Shown piece by piece: positions 53,183 through 64,000 of a DNA stretch of 64,000 nucleotides. Source of the stretch: Tetrahymena elliotti 4EA (Eukaryota > Ciliophora > Oligohymenophorea > Hymenostomatida > Tetrahymenidae); contig JH720308.1 of assembly GCA_000231825.2 (NCBI GenBank), forward strand, positions 293,128-357,127. The letters run 5' to 3'. A program made the translations under genes and the position numbers. Position 1 is the stretch's first letter, and each line of letters opens with the position of its first letter. A model generated the notes under the pieces. The model was given only the letters and a program-made list of their open reading frames with translations, was not told the origin of the DNA and did no database searches.

Positions 53183-53517
53183 ATGGTTTAGAAAGATTTT
53201 TCTTTTATTGATGATCAATCAATCATAAATATTTAATCTATATTAAGAAAATTCTATCAATTTATTTTGTTAACCAAATAGATCAGACTCAATAATAATT
53301 AAGTGAATAAAGTTATTCAGAATTTTACAAAAAATAGCTAAAATAGATATAAAACTCATCAAAAATGAAAAGAAAATTCTATCAAGCAAAATACAAAAAT
53401 ATATTTTTAGATAACCAGAAATTTTGGTCAAGAAAAACTTTGTTAGCATAAAGTACATAGCATCCTTTTTGTGAATAGGATTTAAGTAATAAAAATCAAT
53501 GGAAGTTGACATTTAAG
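53183..53517 (+). CDS. Possible short coding region with a frame break
   Basis: From ATG 53183 one frame gives 61 residues (MVQKDFSFIDDQSIINIQ...) ending at TGA 53368. From 53281 an overlapping frame, shifted by one base, reads as a strongly hydrophilic peptide (DQTQQQLSEQSYSEFYKKQL and on) up to a good GT donor at 53518. Together they could be one gene with a one-base indel near the T run at 53270, or an exon whose partners I cannot find. The opposite strand also has an ORF here, but its composition is that of an antisense shadow. Confidence 0.3.
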
Positions 53518-53675
53518 GTAGGAATTTAATTTATTAAATCAATCCTTTTGCTCTTTATTAAGTATACGGAATTAAAAAAGAAAAATATATAAATAATTAA
53601 TAAACAAAAACAAAATTAAAACAAAAAAAGAAGTCGAATTGAGTTAATTTATTCTCTTGAATAATTAAACCAAAA

Positions 53676-55502
53676 ATGTTAACAGAAAATTTAGAAGACG
53701 TAGCAGGCAATAAGCCAATGAGGTAGATACCCCACTTTGACCACTAAGAAAACAATACCAATTAAATGGTAACTGAAGACAATTAATTGAAATAGAAAGA
53801 TTAAAATAATGAAGATAAGTCAGAATAACCTGACGCTGCTGTTGCTGAAGAGACAAACTCTAAGGAGCCTAAAAAATTGACAATCATAGAAGCCCTTGAA
53901 CGTGTTGGAAGCAAGAATAGATATCAAATCTTGTTCTTCCTCTTTTCAGGCTTTGTTTGGCTTTTTGGTGCCACTAGTATTCTTTCTCCAACTTTTACTT
54001 TCGAAAAACCAGCTTACAGCTGTCCTGACACAGTTTCTTCTAATGACTGCGAAAAATGGGTTTGTGACTAGCCTAACCCTAGCGATTACTTCTCTACTCA
54101 TCCTGAATCATTTGTTATGTCATTTGATCCACCTTTGATTTGCGATAGATAATATATCGCTGATATGTCTGTTGCATTTTGCTATGCTGGAAGTGCCCTC
54201 GGTTTTATTGTATCTCTTTATATTGCTGATAATAAAGGACGTAAAATCGCTACCATTATTTTCTGGATATTAGCTGCTGTCGGTGCCTATATCTCTACTA
54301 TTTTTGGCTTCAATATTGGAGCTTCAGTATTTGGTTTCGCTCTTTCCTAATTTGGAGCAAACTCAGCAATTAATATTGTATTTTGTATCATGAATGACCA
54401 CTCTCTAGGTAAATTTAGAGAATACACTATGGCTGCTTTGAATCCTTTCTACGGTATTGGTGGTTGTGTTTTGGTCTTGATGGCAGTTATATCTCCTAAA
54501 TTCCGTATAATTATGTTATGTATAGCTGTTCCTATTACTATCTCATGCATTTATCTCTTCTTCTTTTATGATCCCCCTCTTTTCTTATATGAAAAAAGCA
54601 AACAAAAAGCTGTTGAAGCCTTAAATAAGATTGCTAAGATTAATAATCGCCCCACTGTCTAATATGATGAAATTGAAGATAAGGAAGTTTAAATTAAGAG
54701 TTCCAGAATTTATGGAATTAAGGATTTATTCAAATATCGCTCTTTACGTTACAACGCTATTTGTTCAGGTCTCATTTTATTCTTCGTCTAAATCTCTTAT
54801 TATGGTTCAAATTTAATTCTTTCTTAAATTGGTTTAGAAACTAAATTAAATGCTGTTACTACCTCTGCTGCTGATACTCTCGGATATTTAGCTATTGTTC
54901 CAATTATTACTTACATCAGAAGAAAGAGATGGAGTTTTTGCCCAGGTATTGTTTACAGTGTCATTTTTATTTGTTTTGACTAAATTGTGGTTCCTGATGA
55001 TTGTGGTGACAGCTGCTCTGAAAAGATATACTAAACAGTATTAGTCACTATTGCTCGTTTCTTCTTGACATTTGAATGGGGTGTTGCTTTTATCTATATT
55101 ACAGAAATATTCCCCACAACTGTCAGAACAATCGGATTAGGTTTTGCTTCATTTGTTGGATATTTGGGTAGTGTTTTCTCTAGTTATTTCCTGACCTATT
55201 TAATCAACCAAGGAATCAATCCTCTCCTTGGAATGGGTGTTGTAAGTATCATCAGTTTAGTCTTTTATTTCCCAATGACTGAAACTTATGGAGTTCCTTA
55301 ACAAGCTGAAATCAAAGAATTAGTAGAAGAAGAAAGATAAAAACAAGAAAAACAAAAAGAAGAATAAGAAAAAATTTTCACTAAAAATTTAGAAACAATA
55401 AAAAAGAACTCTTCAGAAGAACAAAAAGAGTTGGAAAATATAACTCAAATTAATAACAAAATGTCTTCAGCACAAATTCCTACAGTTGCTATTCTTAATT
55501 GA
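53676..55502 (+). CDS. Major facilitator superfamily transporter, SLC22-like
   Basis: A single exon of 608 residues. A Gln/Asp-rich cytosolic N-terminus (~70 residues) is followed by TM1 (FLFSGFVWLFGATSIL) and a large extracellular loop with Cys residues (SCPD...DCEKWVCD), typical of organic cation/anion transporters. The loop 2-3 signature IADNKGRK is near residue 184. TM helices continue to 12 in total, with RTIGLGFASFVGYLG in the second half, and the C-terminus is a charged Lys/Glu/Gln tail. It probably moves small organic ions or metabolites across the plasma or an internal membrane; the substrate cannot be read from sequence. Codon use is richer in C-ending codons than most genes here, suggesting good expression. 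A decayed paralogue follows at 56338. Confidence 0.9.
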
Positions 55503-56337
55503 AAAATATTTTTAATTTTAAAAATAAAAACTCTCTCAACAAAAAAAAAACATTACAAAAAATATCATAAATAATTTATTTATTTTATACATGTCCTTCC
55601 TTCATAATGTAATCTTCTTGAAATAAAAATTTTCTCATTTATCTAATCCTCCTTTTTATATTAACTTCTCTTTGTTTTCAAAAATAAAACTTGAATATGA
55701 ACAAAAATAATAACATTTAAAATTAATAAAAAAAATATAAAATAAAATATTTTTAAGATAAATTTATCTTTTAGAATATTCATATAAATGAATTAGAAAT
55801 TATTTAGTGAGTTCAAAAAAATGAAAGAAAATAAAAACTTTTTATCTTTAATTCAAATGCAATTTGATAATCTTTTTAGAATTCTTTTTGTTTTCTCAAA
55901 TTTTTTAACAAAATCATTTGAAAATCATTTAGAATTAAAAAATGAAATTAGTAAGAACAAAAGATTTATAAGAACACAAATGTGTTACTAAAAATAAATT
56001 AAAATTAAGAATCAATTCAACCAAAATAATTAAAACACATTTTACAAATATAATTCTAAAATATAATGTTTTAAAAATATTTTCATTTTAACCAATCTTC
56101 AATTTAAAAAGTTTTTCTATCTTAAGAAAGATTAAATCATATAAACCTAAAAAATAATTGAAGTATTTGTGCTCTAGAAAAAATTAATAACAATTGGTTT
56201 ACAGTTTTTATGATATAACTTAAAATTTTGAAGATTGTTAAAAAATTTATTTACTTCTTTTATCAATCATTATTTTCCTTTTAATTAAATTAACTGTAGA
56301 AATAATATCAAAAAAAGTTTAAATTTTAATCACAAAA
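55503..56337. other. AT-rich spacer between transporter and its pseudogene
   Basis: About 830 nt of A/T-rich sequence, no gene seen. Confidence 0.6.
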
Positions 56338-57892
56338 ATGGACAAATAATTTTAATACTAGCACTTTGATTAGGAAATATCAGTACCTGAAGAATAAAGT
56401 TAGATTAAATAGATTACAATTGAAGAAGCTCTAGATAAAGTAGGTGGTTAGCATGCTTATTAAAAGAAATTTTTCTTATTTTCAGGGTTTGTGTGGTTGT
56501 TTGGTGCAGCCAGTATTCTATCACCAAAATTTGAAAAATCTTCATTTCACTGTCTTCCATAAATAAAAAATGAAGAATGTGAAACTTGGGTATGTTAATA
56601 AACTAATCCTAGTTCTTATTTCTAAAAAAGCCAGAGTCTTTTATTATGTCATTTAGCCCACCAATTTTGTGTGATAGATAATACGTTGCTGATATGCAAA
56701 TTGCAATTAATTATGCTGGAAGTGCTTTAGGTTTTATCACTTCTCTTTATGTTGCTGATAATATAGGAAGAAAATTTACAGCTCTTAATTTTTTAGATTT
56801 CAGCTGGAGTTGGAGCTCTTATTTCTTCTATTTTTGAAGAAGATCAGGTTTTAAGTGTTTTTGAATTTGCACTTTCTTAATTTGGAGCTAATTCTACTAT
56901 TAATATTGTCTTTTGTATGATGAATGACCATTCATTGGGAAAATTTAGATAATATACAAATAGCTGCTATTAATCTATTTTATGATATTGGAGGCTCTTT
57001 ACTTGTATTATTTAATTATATTTTATCAAATTATCGATTTACTATGTTTTTTATTGGATTTCCTATCTTATTACCTTGCTTATACCTCAACAAAATATAT
57101 GATCCTCCATTGTTTCTTTATGAAAAAGATAAGATAAAGAGATTACAAGTTTTAAATTTAATTGCATCTCCAAACAAAAGAGATCCTATTCTTAAAGAAT
57201 AGTTACAAGACAATTAAACTGAAGTAAAAAAAAAATAGAATATATGGGATTTAAGATCTTTTTTAATTTCGCTCTTTAAGCTTAAACTTTATTTTTTCTG
57301 GTTTAGTACTTTTATTCATTTAAATATCTTATTATGACTCTAATTTAACTCTTTCATAATTTGGTTTGGATGCTAACGCCAATGTATTAGCTACTTCTAT
57401 TGCTAATATAGTAGGATATATTGCTATTATGCCTTTCGTTTCTATTTTAAAAGAAAAAAGATTTGCTTATTCTCAGGTTTAATTTTCAGCCTCATAATGA
57501 TTTCATTCAATTTTATAGAAATACCAAGTGATTGCTTAGATTAATGTAGTGAAAAAACTATTTAGGCTATATTAGTAGCTTTAGCTAGATTTTTCTTGAC
57601 TTTTGAATGAGGGATAGCTTTTATTTTTTTTGCAGAAATGTTTCCAATAACTATCAGAACAATTGGATTAGGTTTTGCTTCTTTTTTGGGTGAAATTGGT
57701 AGCATCCTTTGCAGCTATTTTATTTCTTTATTAGTTAATCATGGAATAAACCCTCTTTTTGGAATAGGTATTATAAGCTTAGCAGGCTTAGTTTTATATT
57801 TTTCTCTTGAAGAAACATTTGAGAAGCCAATATAAAATGAAATTAAAGAATTAGTTGAAATAGATTTACAAAAAATCAAACATATTATTTGA
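56338..57892 (+). pseudogene. Decayed paralogue of the SLC22-like transporter
   Basis: It aligns with the intact gene at 53676 along its whole length, keeping landmarks such as FSGFVWLFGAASIL, VADNIGRK, MNDHSLGKF, YDPPLFLYEK and RTIGLGFASF. The frame is broken near 56623-56630 (A run), 56789-56797, 56957-56961, 57226-57235 (A run) and 57450-57466. At 57608-57610 the codon that is TGG in the intact copy (FEWGVAF) is TGA. The charged C-terminal tail is also shorter. Some frameshifts sit in homopolymers and could be sequencing errors, but five plus a substitution nonsense codon argue for a true pseudogene. Splicing cannot repair them, as the breaks lack GT..AG pairs. Confidence 0.85.
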
Positions 57893-58010
57893 AAAACTAT
57901 TTCACATAATCATTTTAAAAAAAACAAATAAAAATATTGATTAATCATTATTTTTGATGCCTAAAAAATTAATTAAAAAAATATATTTTTAGTGAAATAA
58001 AAAAGTTTGA

Positions 58011-59070
58011 ATTTCCATATTTTTTCATATCCACTTTATTTGAGTTAAAAATCATGAAAACATATATATTTATTATTTAGTATCCACTTTTAATCAAAAT
58101 TTTTTGAGAAGATATTTTATTTTTTGATAATAATTATTAATAGAATTTATATTTCATAAAGGTAAATATTTAAAAGAATCTTTTATAACTCAACTTAATC
58201 ATCTGATATGTCATCACAAAATTTAAGATAAGAAATCTTTTAGAGTAATTTTAACTCATCCCCAAAATAATTATTGGGATATTAAGATTTTAATATAGAT
58301 AAGAATTAGAATTTAGAATTTATTGTAAATTCTCCAACAATATAAAAATCTATTGTTCATTTAAAATTAAAAGTAAAGAAAAATATAGCTTTCGATAGAG
58401 TATGTTAAGCTATACCACTGTGCTAAAATTTGGAAAAGTTATCTATTTCCTCTTAGCTATCAAAGGTACAAATTGAATAACTCTTTTAAATTCTTTCAAG
58501 TCATTAAAAGCTAATTACTTTGGAGCTTCGTCAATGCCCTTAAAATGAAGAAAGTATTTACAGTTTATAATCAGTTCTTAAGCTGTTAAATTTAAAAAAT
58601 ATAACTGTGTATTAGCTATGGAGTAATATATTTGAAATCTATGATATTTATGGAGATGCAATTTTGTAAAATAAGAATTTAAATACTATTTATCTGGATT
58701 TTACTTATGGTCTACCTGTAGTTGGATTTCAATTTCTTGTTTGGACAGAAGAACCAATGTAAAAGAAGTGGAATAATATCTTTAAAAGAAATTTAAAAAA
58801 GCTAGTAACATTATATATGCAATTTTATTGAAATTTTTAATATCATGTTATATTATAAATAAAAAACTTGAATAGCATAATCATTTTTTTTATTAAATTA
58901 GTATTCTTTTAATAAAACCAAAACAAAAAATATTAAAATTCCTTTATTTTTAAAATTAAAATAAGACTTGAAATTAAATATTTTAAGAAAATTAATCTTT
59001 TTTTCTTATTTGCAATTTATTCAGGTGGTAAAACCATCAATAGTTTGGTTATTATTAATATAAGAATATA
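58011..59070. repeat. Tandem duplication, copy 1 (leucine-rich gene with flanks)
   Basis: This segment matches 59832-60905 with scattered substitutions and small indels. Similarity begins ~197 nt before the ATG (ATTTCCATATTTTTTCATAT) and continues past the stop, becoming weaker after ~58846. Offset between copies is ~1821-1823 nt. Confidence 0.85.
58208..58831 (+). CDS. Small leucine-rich protein, copy 1
   Basis: A single exon of 207 residues. The first ~70 residues are Ser/Asn/Gln-rich and hydrophilic. The centre has leucine-rich-repeat-like spacing (LCQNLEKLSISSQLSKV, then LITLELRQCP, then LKLLNLKNITVY). The C-terminal third is well conserved with the second copy (YLDFTYGLPVVGF; LKKLVTLYMQFY). 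No signal peptide or membrane helix, so probably cytosolic or nuclear. LRR proteins act in protein binding; no specific role can be given. The gene and its upstream ~200 nt are duplicated at 59832-60654. Both copies stay open with most differences tolerated by the protein, so both may work. Confidence 0.7.
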
Positions 59071-59088
59071 TGTAAAAATTAATGTAGT

Positions 59089-59765
59089 AAGTCAAAAATA
59101 GTGATTTGTACTTAAATGTTTAATAATAAGATATTTAAGTAGACATAAGCAAGATATTATGAAATAAATCTTTGTCCTATGTAAACAATTATAATTAACA
59201 CAGCATAAAAAGTAAAGAAAACAGAAATAATGTAGCAAAACTTATCAATGGATTCTAAAAATTAATACAATAATATAATCCATATTTTTAAATCCAATAA
59301 TCATATTTTCTATCTCATTATAAACACTAAACTCTTACATAACCTTGATCATAATTAATTTTTAACTCCTTTTTTAAAGTGCTTTAACAGGTTTTTTATT
59401 TTACATTGCATTTTATGATATCTGAATAGCTGTTTGAATATTAATTTCTCTAATATCCATTATATAATTTGGGGTATTTGTAAAATACTTTAAATAATTG
59501 AACTATTACATTCAATATAATTTTTGGACAGTTTATTACTAAGAGAATTCGCACTTTCATACTTGTAAGTTATTTAATTCATTAAAGAAATATCAAGCTT
59601 CATGAAATTCAAGCAATGCTGTTCCTATAACTATTATTGATTGTAATGAATATTTTGATTGAAAATATTTTTAGTTTTAAATTACATTTCAGATTAAAAG
59701 TTATTCTTGATGAGCTGGATTATATTGAAAACTAAATAAGGGAAATTAAAATCATTTAATGAATA
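59089..59765 (-). pseudogene. Fragment of a beta-helix/Cys-rich surface protein gene, copy 1
   Basis: It matches the stretch ~62195-62950 of the larger copy below. Shared pieces include the codons for MKLDISLMNQIT, LSKN and RNQYSNSYSDIIKC. Here many conserved Cys codons have become Tyr or Phe, at least one frameshift lies in the Cys-rich part, about 60 nt are missing, and the multi-helix C-terminus present in copy 2 is absent. It is clearly non-functional. Confidence 0.75.
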
Positions 59766-59831
59766 ACAAATATATATTCCTGTTTAATTTTCTTAAAATT
59801 TTTTTTTAATTTCTTTTACTTAATAAATGAA

Positions 59832-60905
59832 ATTTCCATATTTTTTCATATCCACTTTATTTGAGTTAGTAATCATTAGGACATATATATTTATTATCTA
59901 GTATCCACTTTAATCAAAATTTTTTTGAGAAGTTATTTTCCTAATTATTTTTTGATAATTATTAAAAGAATTTATATTTCATAAAGTTAAATATTTAAAA
60001 GAATCTTTTAAAACTAAACTAAATCATCTGATGTCATCAAATAATTTAGGAGAAGGAATCTTTTAAAGTGATTTTAACTCATCTCCAAAATATTTAGAGG
60101 TATAGTAAGATTTTTCTGTAGATAATAATGAGAATTTAGAATTTATTATAAATTCTCCAGAGATATAAAAATCTATTTTCCAGTTAAATTTAAAAGTAGA
60201 GAATAATATAGATTTAGAAAAAGTATGTTAAGTTATACCCTTGTGCTAAAATTTGGAAAAGTTATCTATTTCCTCTTAGCTATCAAAGGTACAAATTGAA
60301 TAACTATTTCACATTCTTTAAAGCCATTAAAAGTTGATTGCTTTGGAGCTTCATCAATGCCCAGAAGATGAAGAAAGTATTTATAGTATATAATCAGCTC
60401 TTAAGCTATTAAATTTAAAAAATATAACTGTGTATTAGCTATGGAGTAATATTTTTGATATCTATGAGATTTATGGATATGGAATTTTGCAAAATAAGAA
60501 TTTAAATACTATTTATCTGGATTTTACTTATGGCCTACCTGTGGTTGGATTTTAATTTCTCGTTTGGGAAGAAGAGATTATGTAAAAGAAGTGGAATAAA
60601 TTTTTTAAAAGAAATTTAAAAAAGTTAGTAACATTATATATGCAATTTTATTGAAATTTTTAATAGTATTTTATTAACAAAAATATAAAATTAAAAAATA
60701 TCATCACATTTTTTTTTATGAGATTTGTTTTATTTTGACTTATCTATCAAAGCAGATAATATAAAAATTATTTTATATTCTAAATTAAAATAAAATTAAA
60801 ATCTTAATGTTAAAACAAAATTAAGCTTTTTTCTTTTTTGATTTGTTCAAATGATAAAGCCTTCAATAGTTTAATTATTATAAGTAAAACATGGAAATAT
60901 TTATA
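59832..60905. repeat. Tandem duplication, copy 2 (leucine-rich gene with flanks)
   Basis: Second copy of 58011-59070. The upstream region shares the same order of elements (ATTTCCATATTTTTTCATAT, then TATCCACTTTA, then the run to the ATG), so the promoter was duplicated with the gene. Confidence 0.85.
60031..60654 (+). CDS. Small leucine-rich protein, copy 2
   Basis: A single exon of 207 residues, the same length as copy 1 at 58208 with no net indel in the coding part. The central leucine-rich block and C-terminus are nearly the same. The N-terminal ~80 residues differ most (EGIFQSDFNSSPKYLEV against EIFQSNFNSSPKQLLGY). Preserved reading frame in both copies, next to decayed neighbours, suggests selection on at least one. 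Start and stop are in equivalent positions. The function is unknown. Confidence 0.7.
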
Positions 60906-61369
60906 ATTTATACAAATAATCTTTTGAAAATTAAATTTCTAAAACATCTCAGAATATTTAAATTTAGATTTGTCTTCACAAAAAAAATCAATATTTTAAA
61001 ATTCAAATTTGGTTGTTTTTTTAATCATTTTAAATTAAACATTACGTTTTCCAAACTCATTAATTGATATTAATTGATAAATTTAATAATATTTCTTGTA
61101 ATTCAAAATTATTTTACATACGGATCAATCTTACGACTTTCCTAAACTTGGCAAAGTTTTTAATTAATCTTTTAGAGTAAATTTTTGTTAGAACATATGG
61201 GAAACAGTTAGAAATAACTTTAATTATTCTAAATCTCTACATTTTTCTTAAACAAAGTTAAAAAAAAGAAGACACTATTAAGAGACTTAAAACTATAAAA
61301 AATCCTAACTGGCAAAACTTTGTCGTTTGAAAGATAAGAAGTGCATAGTTCGAGCTAATAGGATGAGTT
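60655..61369. other. Spacer containing the tail of the duplicated segment
   Basis: Up to ~60905 it resembles the sequence after copy 1. The rest is AT-rich with no gene. Confidence 0.5.
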
Positions 61370-64000
61370 TCATAGCTTGCTAGTTATTGGTTTTCTTTGT
61401 TAATTTCTAAGCAGTTTGATGATAAAACATATCCAACACATATGAATATAGATATTCCTTCTATCTTATTCAGTTTAATTTGCTTGTAGGGCTGAAACCT
61501 CAATATACTATAAAGGTATATTGTCAGAATCATTGAATATTATAATTATAGAGCTGGAGAATAATAAGTTTGTGCTAAAAATATTTATTAATATTGAGAG
61601 AGTTATTATTACAAATATCTTTACAAATTCCCAATAAAAATATTTTTTTTTATACTCATCAAATAGGAATACTAGATATAAGATAACTTTGATTTTAGAC
61701 AATCTATTTTTATTCCAAATCAATAAAATTAGTATGAAAGCTGGTAAACATATTGTGTAAATAACTAATACCAATATTCCAGCAATCTTTACCTAATTTA
61801 CCTAATCATATTCATTACAATTTAAACTAAAATCTAAGAGGAGATAACTTGATATATTAGCCAATTTTAGGCACTATAACGATTGGAGTGAATATTCAAC
61901 AATCTAAGGTTAAAATTAAAAAATTATAATATAGCAAATAGAGTGTATAAATACAGGAATAGCCTTTTTTAAAAAGAAAGTTTTAGACACAAAAACTATA
62001 TATATATATATATTATTAATCACTATCAAAGGAAGGATTGAAACTATCAAAAGTTTGAGGTATCCTAAACTGCTAAAATTAGGCTAAATTTTTTCAAGCG
62101 TAGAGTCAGTAGAATATTAGTAGATTTGTAATGGATTTGTAAAGGAAGGAATTATACTCTGCAAAAATGAAGATGAATTAAGGCTAGGCAGTTAATTCAC
62201 AAAAAGTAATACTTAAATGTTGAATAATAAGATCTTTAAATAAACAGAGGTAAGAGATTATGAAATAAAGCTTTGACCTATGTAAATTATGTTGAGTTTA
62301 GATAGATAAGTCCTATAAATGTGATTCTGCATTCTTTTGTAGTTACTGTAAAGAACAATTGTAATTATTACTGAATAAAAAATAAAGTAAACTGAAGTAA
62401 TGTAGTAAAATTTATCTACAGATTCTTAACAATTAATACAATTATATAATCCTTTTGAGTAATATTTTCAATTCCAATAGTCACCTCTTCTATCACATTG
62501 TAAACATTAAACTCCTATATAACCTTCTGAGCATAATGAATTACCAATTCCATTTCTTAAAGTATTTTAACAATTTTTTTAGTTGAGATTACATTTTATG
62601 ATATCTGAATAGCTATTTGAATATTAATTTCTCCAATATCCGTTATTTAATTCAGTGTAATTTGCATAGCATTTTTAAAAAATTGAATTATCACATGCAA
62701 TACAATTTTTGGACAGTTCATAGCTAAAGGAATCTACACCACAATACTAGCAGGTAATTTAATTCATTAAAGAAATATCAAGCTTCATACCATTCAAGAA
62801 TTGCTATTCCTTCTTAGTTATTTATCCATTATAATGAATATTATCATTGAAAATATTTTTACTTGTAAACTACATTTCAAATAAATAGTCAGTTATTGGA
62901 AAACTTGGATTATATTGGAGAACTAATTAAGGAAAATACAAATCATTTATTTATAATGGATAATAAAATTATTTATAATCATCATATTGATATAGATTAT
63001 TAAACTCTAATCTGAAGAAAAACTTTATATGACTGTTCCATTAAATAAATTAATATCAAACTGTATAATATATAAGAAGTTTTTTTCTAAATATAATTAA
63101 GTATAGCGCTTACCAGCACCACCTTAAGAAACTGAATTTAAAATCTCTCCTTTAACATACTCAAGCTTAGTACTTGAAAATTAAGGATTGTAAATGAAAA
63201 TATTGCTTAGATTAAAAATGTACCTATTTGAAGGTAAAGTACCATTACTAACTTGATTGAAATAATTTGGATAGGCAATTGCATAAATATTATTATTTAA
63301 AAATTTATTTATTAAAAAACTGTTTGAGGTGTCTCTCTTGATGTAAATAATCCACCTCCAAGTTTGCTTCTACAATTTTCTACTCTAAAAATTATAGCTT
63401 ATTTTATATTAACTCCAGCCATTGCTCCTTCAAATTATTAACTAATACAACTATTTAAAATCATATTTGTTATATAAACTCCAAAGTATTTTGTTAAAAT
63501 ACATCCTCCTTCATCTTGAGCTCTCATATGGGAGAGCTTCGTATTATTAAAATAAATTTATCCATAAATATTACTTTATTCTTAATCATAATTAAAATAA
63601 ATCTCATTAATTTATTTTCAAAATCAGTATTAACATTTTAAAAAGTAGCCATACAATTTTCTTCATTAAAAATGTAGCAGAAATGAATGATAACTATTCT
63701 TTGTTTTGATAACTATCATTTACATCTAAAGCGAAGTTCATAATATTTTAGTCTTTGAGTTAATAATTACTGTTTATCATTTAACTATTAGGAATAATTA
63801 GATTAGTTATTGATATTTAATAATATCTTAGTTGAAATGCATTTGCTCACATATTTTTTATAGAACAAGAATCATATTGTTTATAAAAATAGCTTTAGTT
63901 TTTTTTAGTTTTCAAAAAGTATTATTCATTCTAGATATATGTAGAAATACGGGAACGAGCTCAAAATCCTAAAAGTAAAACAGCCCTCAACATTTTCTCG
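61370..64000 (-). pseudogene. Beta-helix / Cys-rich / multi-TM surface protein, copy 2, broken and cut by the window end
   Basis: Reading from the window end, pieces of a large ciliate surface-protein family appear in order. Beta-helix repeats come first (AQDEGGCILTKYFGVYITN, GGGLFTSRETP), then a Cys block (QITCQYCGVDSF, CSEGYIGVQCLQCDRRGDYW). Multi-pass helices follow (YFIFYSVIITIVLYSNY, LVLVIYTICLPAFILILLIW), then a C-terminus ending at TGA 61370. The frame is broken: a TGA sits just after GDYWN near 62394, a one-base shift lies near 61893 (LDC then EYSLQSLQC), and further shifts occur in the beta-helix part (near 63310 and beyond). Copy 1 has a glutamine codon at the first TGA. Some breaks could be introns, but most lack splice sites. 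Confidence 0.7.

Noticed and set aside
53270..53512. Minus-strand ORF resembling a two-helix membrane protein
   Set aside because: The plus strand over the same bases is purine-rich and reads as hydrophilic protein; the hydrophobic product is the expected mirror image.
61998..62012. TA dinucleotide run
   Set aside because: Short simple repeat inside a pseudogene, with no reason to assign function.

Overview
The window looks like macronuclear DNA of an oligohymenophorean ciliate, most likely Tetrahymena or a close relative. Genes read through in-frame TAA and TAG, which clearly act as glutamine codons, and stop only at TGA. Intergenic DNA is extremely AT-rich. Introns are GT..AG, AT-rich and mostly 47-90 nt, with a few of 110-440 nt. 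That argues against Paramecium (introns of about 18-35 nt), Euplotes (TGA = Cys) and gene-sized nanochromosomes. A run of exactly 100 N at 2788-2887 is an assembly gap. All gene models below were translated by eye with the ciliate code; in each case the exon lengths sum to a whole number of codons.

Layout. 0-9 kb: a rhomboid-like membrane protein whose catalytic residues look lost, a possible structured RNA, a tRNA-Ile(AAT), a PX-domain protein, an unrecognised multi-pass membrane protein with four introns, and a doubtful small cysteine-containing ORF. 9-16 kb: mitochondrial-type aspartate aminotransferase, a tandem pair of four-helix membrane proteins of which only the second keeps a RING-H2 finger, and a B-box/propeller-like protein. 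16.7-21.9 kb: one uninterrupted 1741-codon gene for a secreted or surface, cysteine-rich, multi-pass protein. 24.5-32.4 kb: a very long K+ channel with a degenerate nucleotide-binding domain, and an intron-less disordered protein with six RPxT motifs. 33-35.8 kb: a beta-ketoacyl synthase and a probable GPI-anchored carbonic-anhydrase-like protein without its zinc histidines. 36.6-46 kb: two coiled-coil proteins and a cyclin L with an SR-rich tail. 46.9-50.1 kb: a protein with two degenerate cyclic-nucleotide-binding-like domains. 50.1-53.2 kb: a gene-poor stretch.

53-64 kb is the most dynamic part. An intact SLC22-like major-facilitator transporter is followed by a paralogue broken by about five frameshifts and a TGG-to-TGA nonsense codon. 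Next comes an imperfect tandem duplication of a two-gene block: a 207-residue leucine-rich protein plus a fragment of a beta-helix/Cys-rich/multi-TM surface protein on the other strand. Both leucine-rich copies are open. Both surface-protein copies are broken, and the second runs off the window end.

Nothing suggests operons; the genes are ordinary single ciliate genes. Recurring themes are membrane or surface proteins, duplicated genes in various stages of decay, and enzyme or ligand-binding folds that have lost their key residues (rhomboid, carbonic anhydrase, two cyclic-nucleotide-binding families). I saw no CRISPR array, phage, insertion sequence or rDNA.
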